Origin: Aliishimia ponticola
Lineage (GTDB): Bacteria > Pseudomonadota > Alphaproteobacteria > Rhodobacterales > Rhodobacteraceae
Length of the DNA: 64,000 nucleotides
Assembly (NCBI RefSeq): GCF_004803475.1
Contig: NZ_SRKY01000003.1
Coordinates: 62,001 to 126,000 of the forward strand
Reading direction: 5' to 3'
In this document: positions 25,122 to 33,563 of the stretch, piece by piece
How the letters are laid out: every line of letters begins with the position of its first letter
Numbering within the stretch: position 1 is the first letter of the stretch
Program-made: the position numbers and the translations under genes
Notes under the pieces: generated by a model
Seen by the model: the letters and a program-made list of their open reading frames with translations, nothing else
The model's database searches: none
What the model was told of the DNA's origin: nothing

Positions 25122-25591
25122 TGCCGAATCCGGCGCGCCCTCCGATGACCCGCTCCGAGGTTATGTCTCGCGTGCGCGGCAAGGACACCAAACCCGAAAT
25201 GATCATCCGGCGCGGCCTTCATAGCCGGGGGTTTCGATATCGCCTACATGACAAGAAGCTGCCCGGTCGGCCTGACATCGTTCTGCCACGGTGGGGCGCG
25301 GCAATTGAGGTCAGAGGTTGCTACTGGCATGGCCACAGAGGCTGCGGCCGGATACCTAAGACGCGCCGGGAGTTCTGGGGCCCCAAGATCGCTGGAAACA
25401 GGGAGCGCGATGCCCGGAACGAGGCTGCGCTGCTCGGTGCCGGATGGCGGCTCCTGATCGTGTGGGAATGTTGCCTCGTCGGCACTGGCCGCTGGGATCG
25501 CGAAGAGCTCCTCGACCAGATCGCTGAGTGGGTTCGTAACGGCAGAGAGTTTCTCGAGTTGGAGGGGGCCGGCGCTTCTGAAGTCACGTAA
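25121..25591 (+). CDS. vsr: Very short patch repair endonuclease Vsr
   Basis: Vsr nicks next to T:G mismatches that arise when 5-methylcytosine is deaminated, and so limits mutation by the linked methyltransferase. The N-terminal MSRVRGKDTKPEMIIRRGL, the catalytic block LPGRPDIVLPRW (D52) and the zinc region EVRGCYWHGHRGC match the family. The usual (V/F)xxGCFWH is here EVRGCYWH, a mild variation. The length of 156 residues is normal. It is the last gene of the restriction-modification operon. Confidence 0.92.
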   Translation: MPNPARPPMTRSEVMSRVRGKDTKPEMIIRRGLHSRGFRYRLHDKKLPGRPDIVLPRWGAAIEVRGCYWHGHRGCGRIPKTRREFWGPKIAGNRERDARNEAALLGAGWRLLIVWECCLVGTGRWDREELLDQIAEWVRNGREFLELEGAGASEVT

Positions 25592-25858
25592 GGTTGTGAA
25601 TTTGCCCCCTCGCCTGGGATGTCGCCTTTCAGCCCTTCTATGCCGGTCGAGCAGGGGTTTGCACCACGGCGGCTATGTTCGGTTAGCAGATCTTTATGCC
25701 TTTTCTACGAGCACATGACCTCGGCTGAGTGCGCGTGGCCACTGGACCTGTGGACGGGAAATGGATTTGAGACAGCGCGAGCGTCCAAGATGTAGGTTAG
25801 AATGAGGGCTATGGGCTTGACCGCCTAAGGTGGTGAGCGGCAGGGTATCTCGGTAGTA

Positions 25859-27277
25859 ATGGAGGCCAGCGGCAACATGACAATCATTCTTGATCCGAAT
25901 TCGATCAACCTAAGCCCTGAAACGGTGAATTTGCTTGAAGAGGTGAGTGAAGCTGCTGAGAAATTGAATTCGCTCAAGCCGTTTGATGAAGACGTCGACC
26001 ACCGGGTTACGAGAGAATTCTTGCCCGACAGGGTTACAGCAAGCCTCAATATCGAAGGCATAGCAGTCACCCGACGCCAAACTCTCTTAATGATGGACTC
26101 AATGACGCTATCTGCGAGTGGATCAAAAGAGGAGAGGGAACTCCTGAATGCGTTGCGGGCTGATGAGTTTGTTTACGATTTAGCGAAAAGAGATGAAGGC
26201 ATTTCCTCCCTAAGCATTCGGGAGATCAACAAATTGATCTTGGACGGCGTTCGTGATGGGGCCGGAAGCTTTCGAGATCAAGATGTCCAGATTTCTGGAT
26301 CGCAATTTCAACCTCCTGACTTTATGAGCGTCCCTCCGCTCGTTTCTGAGATGATTGACAAATTTCAGCATACCTTGGGATTGCATCCAGTCGTTCGCGC
26401 TGCTTGGCTCCACGGGACGTTCACAAAAATACATCCTTTTATTGACGGCAATGGGCGCACGGGTCGACTGATCCAGGATTTTGTTCTTATGCAGGGAGGG
26501 CTTTATCCTACGGGTATCCCATCCAGCATGCGAGACAACTACTATGATGCATTGGAGCAAGCTGATAATGGAAAGTGGGACGACCTTTGTCAGATGATCT
26601 GCCAAGTTGAACTCAATCTAATTTCTCGAGTTCAGGCAATTGTTGATGAAGTCAAGTCCCGGGGCCAATTTGTTTCACTCCTCGCCGCGAAGGCGAAGGA
26701 AAAGAAAGTTGGAAGACTTCATAAGCAGTATGTCGTCTGGCGACAAAGGATGGAAAATTTTCTGCACCTACTGACAAAAACCTGTGATGAAGTAAATAAC
26801 GCGAGTGATGTCATTCAGATACGAACTGAGACCTTCGAAATCATTAGCTTCGAAAAATGGAAAGAGGTCTCGGACAACGGTCGTGCAGCAAACACGTGGG
26901 CGGCCAAGCAGACCTGGCTGATTGATGGTGTGGCACTCTATCGAACGATCTTATTCTTCCGACGGCACGATTTTCGACCAGATGATGTTTTCAGCACAGA
27001 CGTTCTTTACGGCACAGTTGCACTGAAGATTACTGGGGGCGAACCAATTTTGGGCGTGAAGTATAATTTCGATGCCTTTGGGGATGCGGAAATTCATTTT
27101 CGGGAAATTTTGTGGGTGGATGAGCGCCTTCAACTATTGACCTTTGCCGGAGAGACGCGAACAGGAAGATTTGGCAATGAAGAAGTCTGGAAAACGGAGG
27201 AGCTAACTGAAAGCTCTTCTGCAATTCAAGGCCTCATCGAAGACATATTTATGAGAAAGCTCGGCTTGGGCGCGTAA
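25859..27277 (+). CDS. Fic family protein with N-terminal inhibitory helix
   Basis: Fic enzymes usually transfer AMP from ATP to a target hydroxyl. The catalytic motif HPFIDGNGRTGR (about residues 198-209) is complete. An inhibitory motif SLNIEG (S/TxxxE-G type) near residues 62-67 precedes it, so this is a self-inhibited class II Fic. The last 200 residues form an unassigned, beta-rich domain. An alternative ATG at 25877 has GGAGG 11 bases upstream. Codon use and base composition are noticeably AT-richer than the restriction-modification genes, which suggests separate acquisition. The role could be regulation, defence or addiction. Confidence 0.88.
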   Translation: MEASGNMTIILDPNSINLSPETVNLLEEVSEAAEKLNSLKPFDEDVDHRVTREFLPDRVTASLNIEGIAVTRRQTLLMMDSMTLSASGSKEERELLNALRADEFVYDLAKRDEGISSLSIREINKLILDGVRDGAGSFRDQDVQISGSQFQPPDFMSVPPLVSEMIDKFQHTLGLHPVVRAAWLHGTFTKIHPFIDGNGRTGRLIQDFVLMQGGLYPTGIPSSMRDNYYDALEQADNGKWDDLCQMICQVELNLISRVQAIVDEVKSRGQFVSLLAAKAKEKKVGRLHKQYVVWRQRMENFLHLLTKTCDEVNNASDVIQIRTETFEIISFEKWKEVSDNGRAANTWAAKQTWLIDGVALYRTILFFRRHDFRPDDVFSTDVLYGTVALKITGGEPILGVKYNFDAFGDAEIHFREILWVDERLQLLTFAGETRTGRFGNEEVWKTEELTESSSAIQGLIEDIFMRKLGLGA

Positions 27278-27819
27278 CCTGACGAACCTCGAGTGATTGG
27301 ATGAGAGCAAAACGGGTCTGCTTGACGTTCTCCTCTATGGCATAAAAAGACTTTGCAAAGCCTGCTTCCCGCGTGATCTCTGACACGCGCGCAAAGTGCA
27401 GCGAACGGCTGCTCTCCGCCCGATCTGCGCGTCATCGTCTTGAGAACGCTGTCTCGGGGCTGGCCACGGTTCAGTGTTTGGTTGCCAAGTTCGCGGGCGA
27501 AGTGGGCGACGCCCCTCGTCTTGGTCTCAGTGTGGCCAAGAAAGCTTTCGCGTCCATTCACGTGCAATGGCCGAACCCCGAACATTGAGACCTGGGATCG
27601 AAGTTACCGAGCGCCTACGCAATAATGAACGAGAACAGCGGTGATCACGACGCAACGGCTCGACGCCCACTGCCTATGAGTAGACGCCGATAGAGTCGTG
27701 ACTGAGAGCAATGTTGGTGGGACACCCTGACGCCAAGTAATTGTTTCTCATAGGCCCGATTCCAAGGGGGTGTGGGACACATTCCTCCTTATTTCTTGGG
27801 CATTTTGTCTGAGTGTGAA
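27278..27819. other. Right-end intergenic region of the island
   Basis: This 542-base stretch between fic and attR has no reading frame that I can support. It holds the two right-hand copies of the GTGGGACAC motif. Its last 32 bases would supply the integrase C-terminus in the excised circle: read on the minus strand it continues the frame for ten codons to a TAA at 27790-27792. Confidence 0.6.
27717..27780. promoter_or_regulatory. Right pair of putative integrase arm sites
   Basis: GTGGGACAC occurs directly repeated at 27717-27725 and 27772-27780, ending 95 and 40 bases before the attR core. Together with the left inverted pair this makes four exact copies close to the two ends. Confidence 0.6.
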
Positions 27820-27837
27820 TCCCCTACGGGCTGCCAC
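27820..27837. repeat. attR core (18-bp direct repeat, tRNA-Glu 3' remnant)
   Basis: This is an exact copy of the attL core TCCCCTACGGGCTGCCAC. It is what remains of the original tRNA-Glu 3' end after insertion and marks where chromosomal sequence resumes. Confidence 0.9.
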
Positions 27838-28002
27838 CGCTGACGTCCCCCAGACCATTCGATGACCGATCGCGGACTGCCGCGACTTTGACCGTTCACG
27901 GTGACGTGTTGCGTTCCGCCGCTTATCCACATGCATCGGCTGGCAACCCGCGGGGTGGCACGCTACGTTCTTAAGTAGACCCTTGCTGAGTATGGATCGC
28001 GC
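27838..28002. promoter_or_regulatory. tamA upstream region with a consensus DnaA box
   Basis: This is chromosomal sequence that originally followed tRNA-Glu. It contains one exact DnaA-box sequence TTATCCACA at 27923-27931 but no cluster, so an origin is not supported. The tamA promoter should lie here. Confidence 0.35.
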
Positions 28003-29805
28003 GTGCCTGTTTCCCGCCCCTTTCGTTTGACTGCTGCCCTCTGTCTAAGCCTGTGCGCCACGGGGGCTGCTGCCCTCGACACGCTGAAATTCAATATCGC
28101 GTCCGAGGATGACGACCTGCGCGATGCGCTGCGATCTGCCTCTCTGGTACGTCTTGCCAGAGACGAAGAACGCACCGGGTCCGAGGACATCATCGCCGCC
28201 GCGCTGGCCGATTACCGGCGACTGCTGAGCGTGCTGTATCAGAACGGGCGCTATTCGGGTGTGGTCAAGATCAGCATCGACGGGCGCGAGGCGGCATCGA
28301 TCAACCTGCTGCGCCTGCCTGAACGGATCGCCCGTGTCGAGATCAGCGTGACACCGGGCCCGCGGTTCCGCCTTGGCCGGGCCGAGATCGCGCCGCTTGC
28401 GCCCGGTGACAGCCTGCCGCCGGAGTTTCGCACCGGAGAAACGGCGCGCAGCACAGTCATTCAAGACGCGGTCCAAAGCGGGATCGATGGCTGGCGCCAA
28501 GAGGGCCACGCCAAGGCTGCCGTCGCCGCACAAAAGCTGACAGCAAACCACGCGGATCGCCGGGTCGATGCGCAGATCACGCTCGATCCGGGGCCGCAAC
28601 TGCGCTTTGGCACGCTGCAAATCGACAGCAGCAGCAAGGTGCCCGAAAACCGCCTGCGCAAAATCGCCGGGCTGCCCTCGGGCGAGGTCTATGACCCCGA
28701 TGAGGTCACGCTGGCAGCAAAACGGCTGCGCCGGACCGGCACGTTTTCTTCCGTGACACTGACCGAGGCCGAGGCCGCCAACCCGGACGGCACGCTGGAT
28801 TTCGGGCTGGAAGTGGCCGATTCCAAACCGCGCCGGTTCGGTTTCGGGGCCGAAATCGCGTCGCTGGAAGGGCTGACCTTGTCCGCCTTCTGGATGCACC
28901 GCAACATCACCAACCGCGCCGATCGGCTGCGCATCGACGGCGAGATCGCGCAGATCGGCGGCCAGTCGGGCGGCTATGAGGGCGGCGTCGATTATTCCAT
29001 CGGGCTGCGCTTTGACCGGCCTGCGGTCTATGGCCCCGATACCGGCGGTTTTGCCTATATCCGGCTCGAACGCGAGGATGAGCCGACCTATCTGCAGGAC
29101 TCCTTCGAGATCGGCATCGGCGCCACGCGCTATATCTCTGACGAGTTGGAGGCCGAACTGGCGGTGGCCTATACCTATTCCGAAGAAACGGACGATTACG
29201 GGACCGACACGTTTTCCTATATCTCGCTGCCCGGCAGCCTGACATGGGACACCCGCGACACCCTACTGGACGCCACCGAAGGGCAATATGTGGAACTCAC
29301 CGCGACGCCCTTTGCCGGGTTCAAGGGCACCGGATCGGGTGGGCAGATCACGGCGGATGCACGGGTCTATCGCCGCACGAGCGACCGGCTGGTGCTGGCC
29401 GGGCGGCTGCAATTCGGATCGCTCATTGGCCCCGATATCGAAGACACCCCCGCCGATTTCCTGTTCTATTCCGGCGGCGGCGGCACTGTGCGCGGACAAC
29501 CCTATCAATCGCTCTTCGTGACACAGGATACGGGCGAGGAAACCGGCGGGCGCAGCTTTCTTGGTCTGTCCGCCGAAGTACGGGCCGAGGTCACCGAAGC
29601 GATCGGTTTGGTCGCTTTCGCCGATGCCGGTTACATCGGCGAAGAAAGCTTCATTGATGGCAGCGGCGAGTGGCACGCGGGGGCCGGGCTGGGCCTGCGC
29701 TATAACACCGGGATCGGGCCAATCCGGCTGGATGTCGCGGCCCCGGTCAGCGGCGATACGGGCGATGGTGTGCAAATCTATGTCGGCATCGGGCAGGCCT
29801 TCTGA
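28003..29805 (+). CDS. tamA: TamA, outer-membrane component of the translocation and assembly module
   Basis: TamA is a BamA-family 16-strand barrel that helps insert autotransporters and other outer-membrane proteins. A signal peptide (FRLTAALCLSLCATGAAA) opens the protein. POTRA-like repeats span about residues 30-270 (for example LRFGTLQIDSSSKVPENRLR), and the Omp85 barrel fills the rest. GGGGTVRGQPYQSL near 497-510 is the conserved loop-6 (VRGY-like) region. At 600 residues it is full length. The GTG start has a weak ribosome binding site, but no better in-frame start exists. It overlaps tamB by one base. Confidence 0.92.
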   Translation: MPVSRPFRLTAALCLSLCATGAAALDTLKFNIASEDDDLRDALRSASLVRLARDEERTGSEDIIAAALADYRRLLSVLYQNGRYSGVVKISIDGREAASINLLRLPERIARVEISVTPGPRFRLGRAEIAPLAPGDSLPPEFRTGETARSTVIQDAVQSGIDGWRQEGHAKAAVAAQKLTANHADRRVDAQITLDPGPQLRFGTLQIDSSSKVPENRLRKIAGLPSGEVYDPDEVTLAAKRLRRTGTFSSVTLTEAEAANPDGTLDFGLEVADSKPRRFGFGAEIASLEGLTLSAFWMHRNITNRADRLRIDGEIAQIGGQSGGYEGGVDYSIGLRFDRPAVYGPDTGGFAYIRLEREDEPTYLQDSFEIGIGATRYISDELEAELAVAYTYSEETDDYGTDTFSYISLPGSLTWDTRDTLLDATEGQYVELTATPFAGFKGTGSGGQITADARVYRRTSDRLVLAGRLQFGSLIGPDIEDTPADFLFYSGGGGTVRGQPYQSLFVTQDTGEETGGRSFLGLSAEVRAEVTEAIGLVAFADAGYIGEESFIDGSGEWHAGAGLGLRYNTGIGPIRLDVAAPVSGDTGDGVQIYVGIGQAF

Positions 29806-32800
29806 TGCGGCGGGTTCTGATCCTTTGGCTGGTCATCCTTTGGCCCTTTGCCGCCGTGGCACAAGACAGCGACGACCGTGGCCGCCTTCAGGCGTTCCTT
29901 GAAGACAGCCTGTCGGATGCCGGGCGCACGGTCTCCATCATCGGGTTCGAAGGCGCGCTCAGCTCGCAGGCGCGGCTCGAAGAACTCTCCATCGCGGATG
30001 AAACGGGCACCTGGATCACCCTGCGGGACGTGGTGCTCAGCTGGAACCGCTCTGCCCTGCTGCGCGGCGCGTTGGAGGTGGAGGAACTCTCCGCCGCTGA
30101 GCTGATCCTGCCACGTTTGCCCAGCAGCGACGACAGCGGCCCCACGGCCGAGGCGAGCGGGTTTGACGGCTTCTCCGTCCCCGAACTGCCGGTCTCTATC
30201 GAGATTGGCGCGTTGGTGATCGACCGGGCGGTGATCGGCGCGGATATTCTGGGACAGGACGCAGTGTTCCGCCTGTCCGGCGCGGCGCAATTGGCGGGCG
30301 GCGCGGGCGAGGCAAGCCTATCCGTGACCCGCACCGATGACGGCCCGTCCGGCGCATTCGAACTGGCGGCCAGCTTTGAAAACGACACGCAGGAACTGGA
30401 AATCGATCTGTCGCTGGCCGAGGATTCCGGCGGCATCGCCTCTGCCCTGAGCGGCCTGCCGGGCGCGCCCGCAATCGACTTTGCCGTGACCGGCGACGGC
30501 GTGCTGAACGACTTCACTGCGGACATTGTCCTTGCCACCGATGGCACCGAACGGCTGGGCGGGCAGATCACCCTGACCGGCCTGACGGACGATACGGAAC
30601 GGCGGCTTGCAGCTCAGATCGACGGCGACATCCGCCCGCTGTTGCCCGAGGGCGAGGCACGCGATTTCATCGGGCCACGCGCCGCGCTGGATGCGGTGAC
30701 GCTGCTGCGCTCCGACGGGGGGGTGACGTTGGAACGGCTGACGCTGTCGGCGCAAGCCTTCGAAGTCGAAGGTGCGTTGGCGCTGGCCGCCGATGGCTGG
30801 CCCGAAGCCTTTGACCTGACGGGGCAAATGCGGCCCGTGCGAGGGAACCGGATCACCATTCCGGGCAGCGATGTGACTGCGGCAACTGCCGACCTGTCGC
30901 TGCAGTATGATAGCGCCGAGGGCGCAGGCTGGACCGGAACGGTCCGCCTGACCGATGCCCAAAGCGCGCAGGCCAACCTTGGCGCGGCGCGGCTATCTGG
31001 CGCGGGGACCATAACCCGGAACGGCACAGGTCTGGGCGCGGTGGATGGCGACGTGACGCTGGACATCACCGGGCTGGAGCTTGCGGACCCGGCGCTGGCG
31101 CAGGCGGTGGGCGCGGAACTGACCGGCGCGCTGTCCTTCGCCTATGCCGAAGACCAGCCGCTGCGCTTCACCGAGATCGACCTGATCGGCGCGGGCACCA
31201 CCGCACGCGGGCAGATCACGCTTGCCGGGCTCACCGATGGGCTGCGCTTGACGGTCACCCCCGATCTGACCGTGAACACGCCGGACCTTGGCCGGTTTTC
31301 CGCGCTGGCGGGCCGCGCATTGGAAGGTGCGGCGCGGCTGCGCCTGACCGGACGGGCCGAACCCATTGCAGGCCGCTTCGATCTGGCGCTGAACGGCAGC
31401 ACCTCTGGCCTTGCGGTGGATATCGCACAGGTCGACCCGCTGCTTGAGGGCACCGGCGCGCTGGACGCCAAGGTGCGGCGCACCGAAGAGGGCACCTTTC
31501 TGGAGACCTTCACGCTGGGCACCGACCACGTGACATTGACAGCCGAAGGAGCGCTGCAAACGGGTAAAAGCCGCATCGATTACAGCTTTGACCTGCCCCG
31601 GCTGGAACGCGCCCTGCCCGAGCTTCCCGGTGCGTTCAGCGCCACAGGCACGGCCCGACAATCGGGCGAGACATGGACCGTCACCACCGATCTGAATGCG
31701 CCCGGCAATGCCACCGCCCAGCTTGAGGCGCGCGCCACACTGACCGACGCTCTTGGCCCGATCACCGGGTCGCTCACCGCGCGGATCGACCAGCTGTCCG
31801 CCTATTCACGTCTGGCGGGGCGCAGCCTTTCGGGCGCTCTGGACGCTCGGGCGACGGGCACGGTCAATCCCGAAACGCTCGCCTTCGAGGTGGATGCGAC
31901 CACCACGGGACAAGACCTGTCCATCGCGCAGGCAGAGGTCGACACATTGCTGCAAGGCACTTCGACAGTCACGGCCAAGGCCCAAGGCGACGGCAATGGC
32001 GCCTATCAGATCGAAAGCCTGCAAGCGCGCAGCAGTCAGTTGCGGGCCGATCTTTCCGGCACCTACAGCGCGGCGCAGACCAATTTGCAGTTTGACGTCG
32101 GGCTGAGCGATTTGGCGCGTTTCGTCAGCGGCTTGACGGGCGGAGCAACCGCCCAAGGCACGCTGTCCCATGATGGCGGACCTTGGCAGATTGCCACCGA
32201 CTTCACCGGACCGGGCGGCACCTCTGCGCGGGTATCCGGCACTGCGGCACAGGATTTCCAGACGGTGAACCTCGCCGCCAGCGGCAGCGCGCATATCGCG
32301 GTCGCCAACCGCTTCATCGCGCCCAACATCGCCTCTGGTCTGGCGCAGTTCGACCTGCGGATCGACGGCGCACCGGGGCTGGATGCCGTGTCCGGGACCG
32401 TGCAGACCAGCGACGCTGCATTGGTGGCCCCTGGCCAACCTGTCGGGCTGCGCGATATCGCGGGCACGATCCAGCTTGGCGCGGGCACGGCGCAGGTCGA
32501 CATAACGGCAGATGTCACGCCGGGTGGGCGGGCAACCGTCACGGGCCCTGTCACGCTCAGCGGCGATTACAACGCCAATCTTGCGGTCGGCTTGCGCAAT
32601 ATCGAACTGGAAGAACCCGGCCTGCTGGATACGACCGCAACCGGGAACCTGACCGTGCGCGGGCCACTTACCGGCGGCGCGTTGATCGCCGGGCGCATTG
32701 ACCTTGGCGATGTGAATATCCGGATTTCCGACGCCTTTGGCAGCAGTGCGGGCGATTTGCCCGGCCTGACCCACATCAATACGCCGTCCGACGTGCGCCA

Positions 32801-33563
32801 GACGCAAATCCGGGCGGGCGTCACGGACACGAAGCAAGGCGACAACAGTGAGGAAAGCAGCGGGCCTGCCTACCTGCTTGATGTCACGGTCGCTGCCCCG
32901 TCACGCGTGTTCGTGCGCGGACGCGGGCTGGATGCGGAACTGGGCGGCACCATTGCGGTTGGCGGTACGACCTCTGCCATTGCCCCGTCCGGGCGTTTCG
33001 ACCTGGTGCGCGGTCGCATGGATATTCTGGGCAAGCGGATCGACCTGATCGAAGGCTACGCACAGCTGCGCGGCGGGCTTGATCCGGCGATTTACCTGCT
33101 GGCGCAGACCGATAGCGGCGATATCGTCATCAATATCACGGTGGAAGGCACCGCGTCGTCACCAGAAATTTCCGTGTCTTCGACCCCCGATCTGCCGCAG
33201 GATGAGGTCTTTGCCCAGCTTCTCTTTGGCAAGGACTTGACCGAGATCAGCGCCTTTCAGGCCCTGCGCATCGCCTCGGCGGTGGCCACTTTGCTGGGCA
33301 AGGGCGGCGATGGGATCGTCAGCCAATTGCGCGAGGGCTTCGGCCTCGACGATCTGGATGTGGTGACGAACGACGACGGGACCACCGCCGTGCGCGCGGG
33401 CAAATATATATCCGAGAACGTCTATTCCGATGTTACGACCTCCAGCGATGGCGATACTGAGATCAACCTGAACCTCGATGTCAGCCCCAACCTGACCCTG
33501 CGTGGATCGGCCGGATCGGATGGCCAAACCGGGCTGGGGATTTTCTTCGAAAAGGACTACTGA
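29805..33563 (+). CDS. tamB: TamB, inner-membrane-anchored translocation and assembly protein
   Basis: TamB is the periplasm-spanning partner of TamA, anchored by one N-terminal helix (VLILWLVILWPFAAVA). The body is a long series of beta-rich AsmA-like repeats, which is the hydrophobic groove of this lipid-transfer-like family. The C-terminal DUF490 region includes FDLVRGRMDILGKRIDL and ends with an aromatic residue (FFEKDY). The length of 1,252 residues fits. It is coupled to tamA and its 3' end overlaps the convergent GGDEF gene by seven bases. Confidence 0.93.
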   Translation: MRRVLILWLVILWPFAAVAQDSDDRGRLQAFLEDSLSDAGRTVSIIGFEGALSSQARLEELSIADETGTWITLRDVVLSWNRSALLRGALEVEELSAAELILPRLPSSDDSGPTAEASGFDGFSVPELPVSIEIGALVIDRAVIGADILGQDAVFRLSGAAQLAGGAGEASLSVTRTDDGPSGAFELAASFENDTQELEIDLSLAEDSGGIASALSGLPGAPAIDFAVTGDGVLNDFTADIVLATDGTERLGGQITLTGLTDDTERRLAAQIDGDIRPLLPEGEARDFIGPRAALDAVTLLRSDGGVTLERLTLSAQAFEVEGALALAADGWPEAFDLTGQMRPVRGNRITIPGSDVTAATADLSLQYDSAEGAGWTGTVRLTDAQSAQANLGAARLSGAGTITRNGTGLGAVDGDVTLDITGLELADPALAQAVGAELTGALSFAYAEDQPLRFTEIDLIGAGTTARGQITLAGLTDGLRLTVTPDLTVNTPDLGRFSALAGRALEGAARLRLTGRAEPIAGRFDLALNGSTSGLAVDIAQVDPLLEGTGALDAKVRRTEEGTFLETFTLGTDHVTLTAEGALQTGKSRIDYSFDLPRLERALPELPGAFSATGTARQSGETWTVTTDLNAPGNATAQLEARATLTDALGPITGSLTARIDQLSAYSRLAGRSLSGALDARATGTVNPETLAFEVDATTTGQDLSIAQAEVDTLLQGTSTVTAKAQGDGNGAYQIESLQARSSQLRADLSGTYSAAQTNLQFDVGLSDLARFVSGLTGGATAQGTLSHDGGPWQIATDFTGPGGTSARVSGTAAQDFQTVNLAASGSAHIAVANRFIAPNIASGLAQFDLRIDGAPGLDAVSGTVQTSDAALVAPGQPVGLRDIAGTIQLGAGTAQVDITADVTPGGRATVTGPVTLSGDYNANLAVGLRNIELEEPGLLDTTATGNLTVRGPLTGGALIAGRIDLGDVNIRISDAFGSSAGDLPGLTHINTPSDVRQTQIRAGVTDTKQGDNSEESSGPAYLLDVTVAAPSRVFVRGRGLDAELGGTIAVGGTTSAIAPSGRFDLVRGRMDILGKRIDLIEGYAQLRGGLDPAIYLLAQTDSGDIVINITVEGTASSPEISVSSTPDLPQDEVFAQLLFGKDLTEISAFQALRIASAVATLLGKGGDGIVSQLREGFGLDDLDVVTNDDGTTAVRAGKYISENVYSDVTTSSDGDTEINLNLDVSPNLTLRGSAGSDGQTGLGIFFEKDY

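Larger units (their letters stand above)
17178..27837. mobile_element. Integrative and mobilizable element in tRNA-Glu
   Basis: The element spans about 10.6 kb between an intact tRNA-Glu and an 18-bp repeat of its 3' end. The integrase lies next to the tRNA and reads toward it. It encodes a tyrosine recombinase, a small partner protein, a MobV-like relaxase, a KfrA-like protein, a restriction-modification operon with Vsr, and Fic. No type IV secretion genes are present, so transfer would need a helper plasmid or ICE. Base composition is uneven, with the Fic region clearly more AT-rich than the flanks. Confidence 0.9.

Noticed and set aside
27373-27588. A 71-codon frame in the right-end gap of the island
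   Set aside because: No ribosome binding site or domain, and several overlapping frames of similar length exist there.
27820-27837. A second tRNA-Glu gene
   Set aside because: Only the last 18 bases are present, without D or anticodon arms; it is the attR remnant.
17178-27837. A prophage interpretation of the island
   Set aside because: There are no capsid, tail, terminase or lysis genes; a relaxase and a KfrA-like protein are present instead.
27923-27931. A replication origin near tamA
   Set aside because: There is only one DnaA box, with no AT-rich region and no replication genes.
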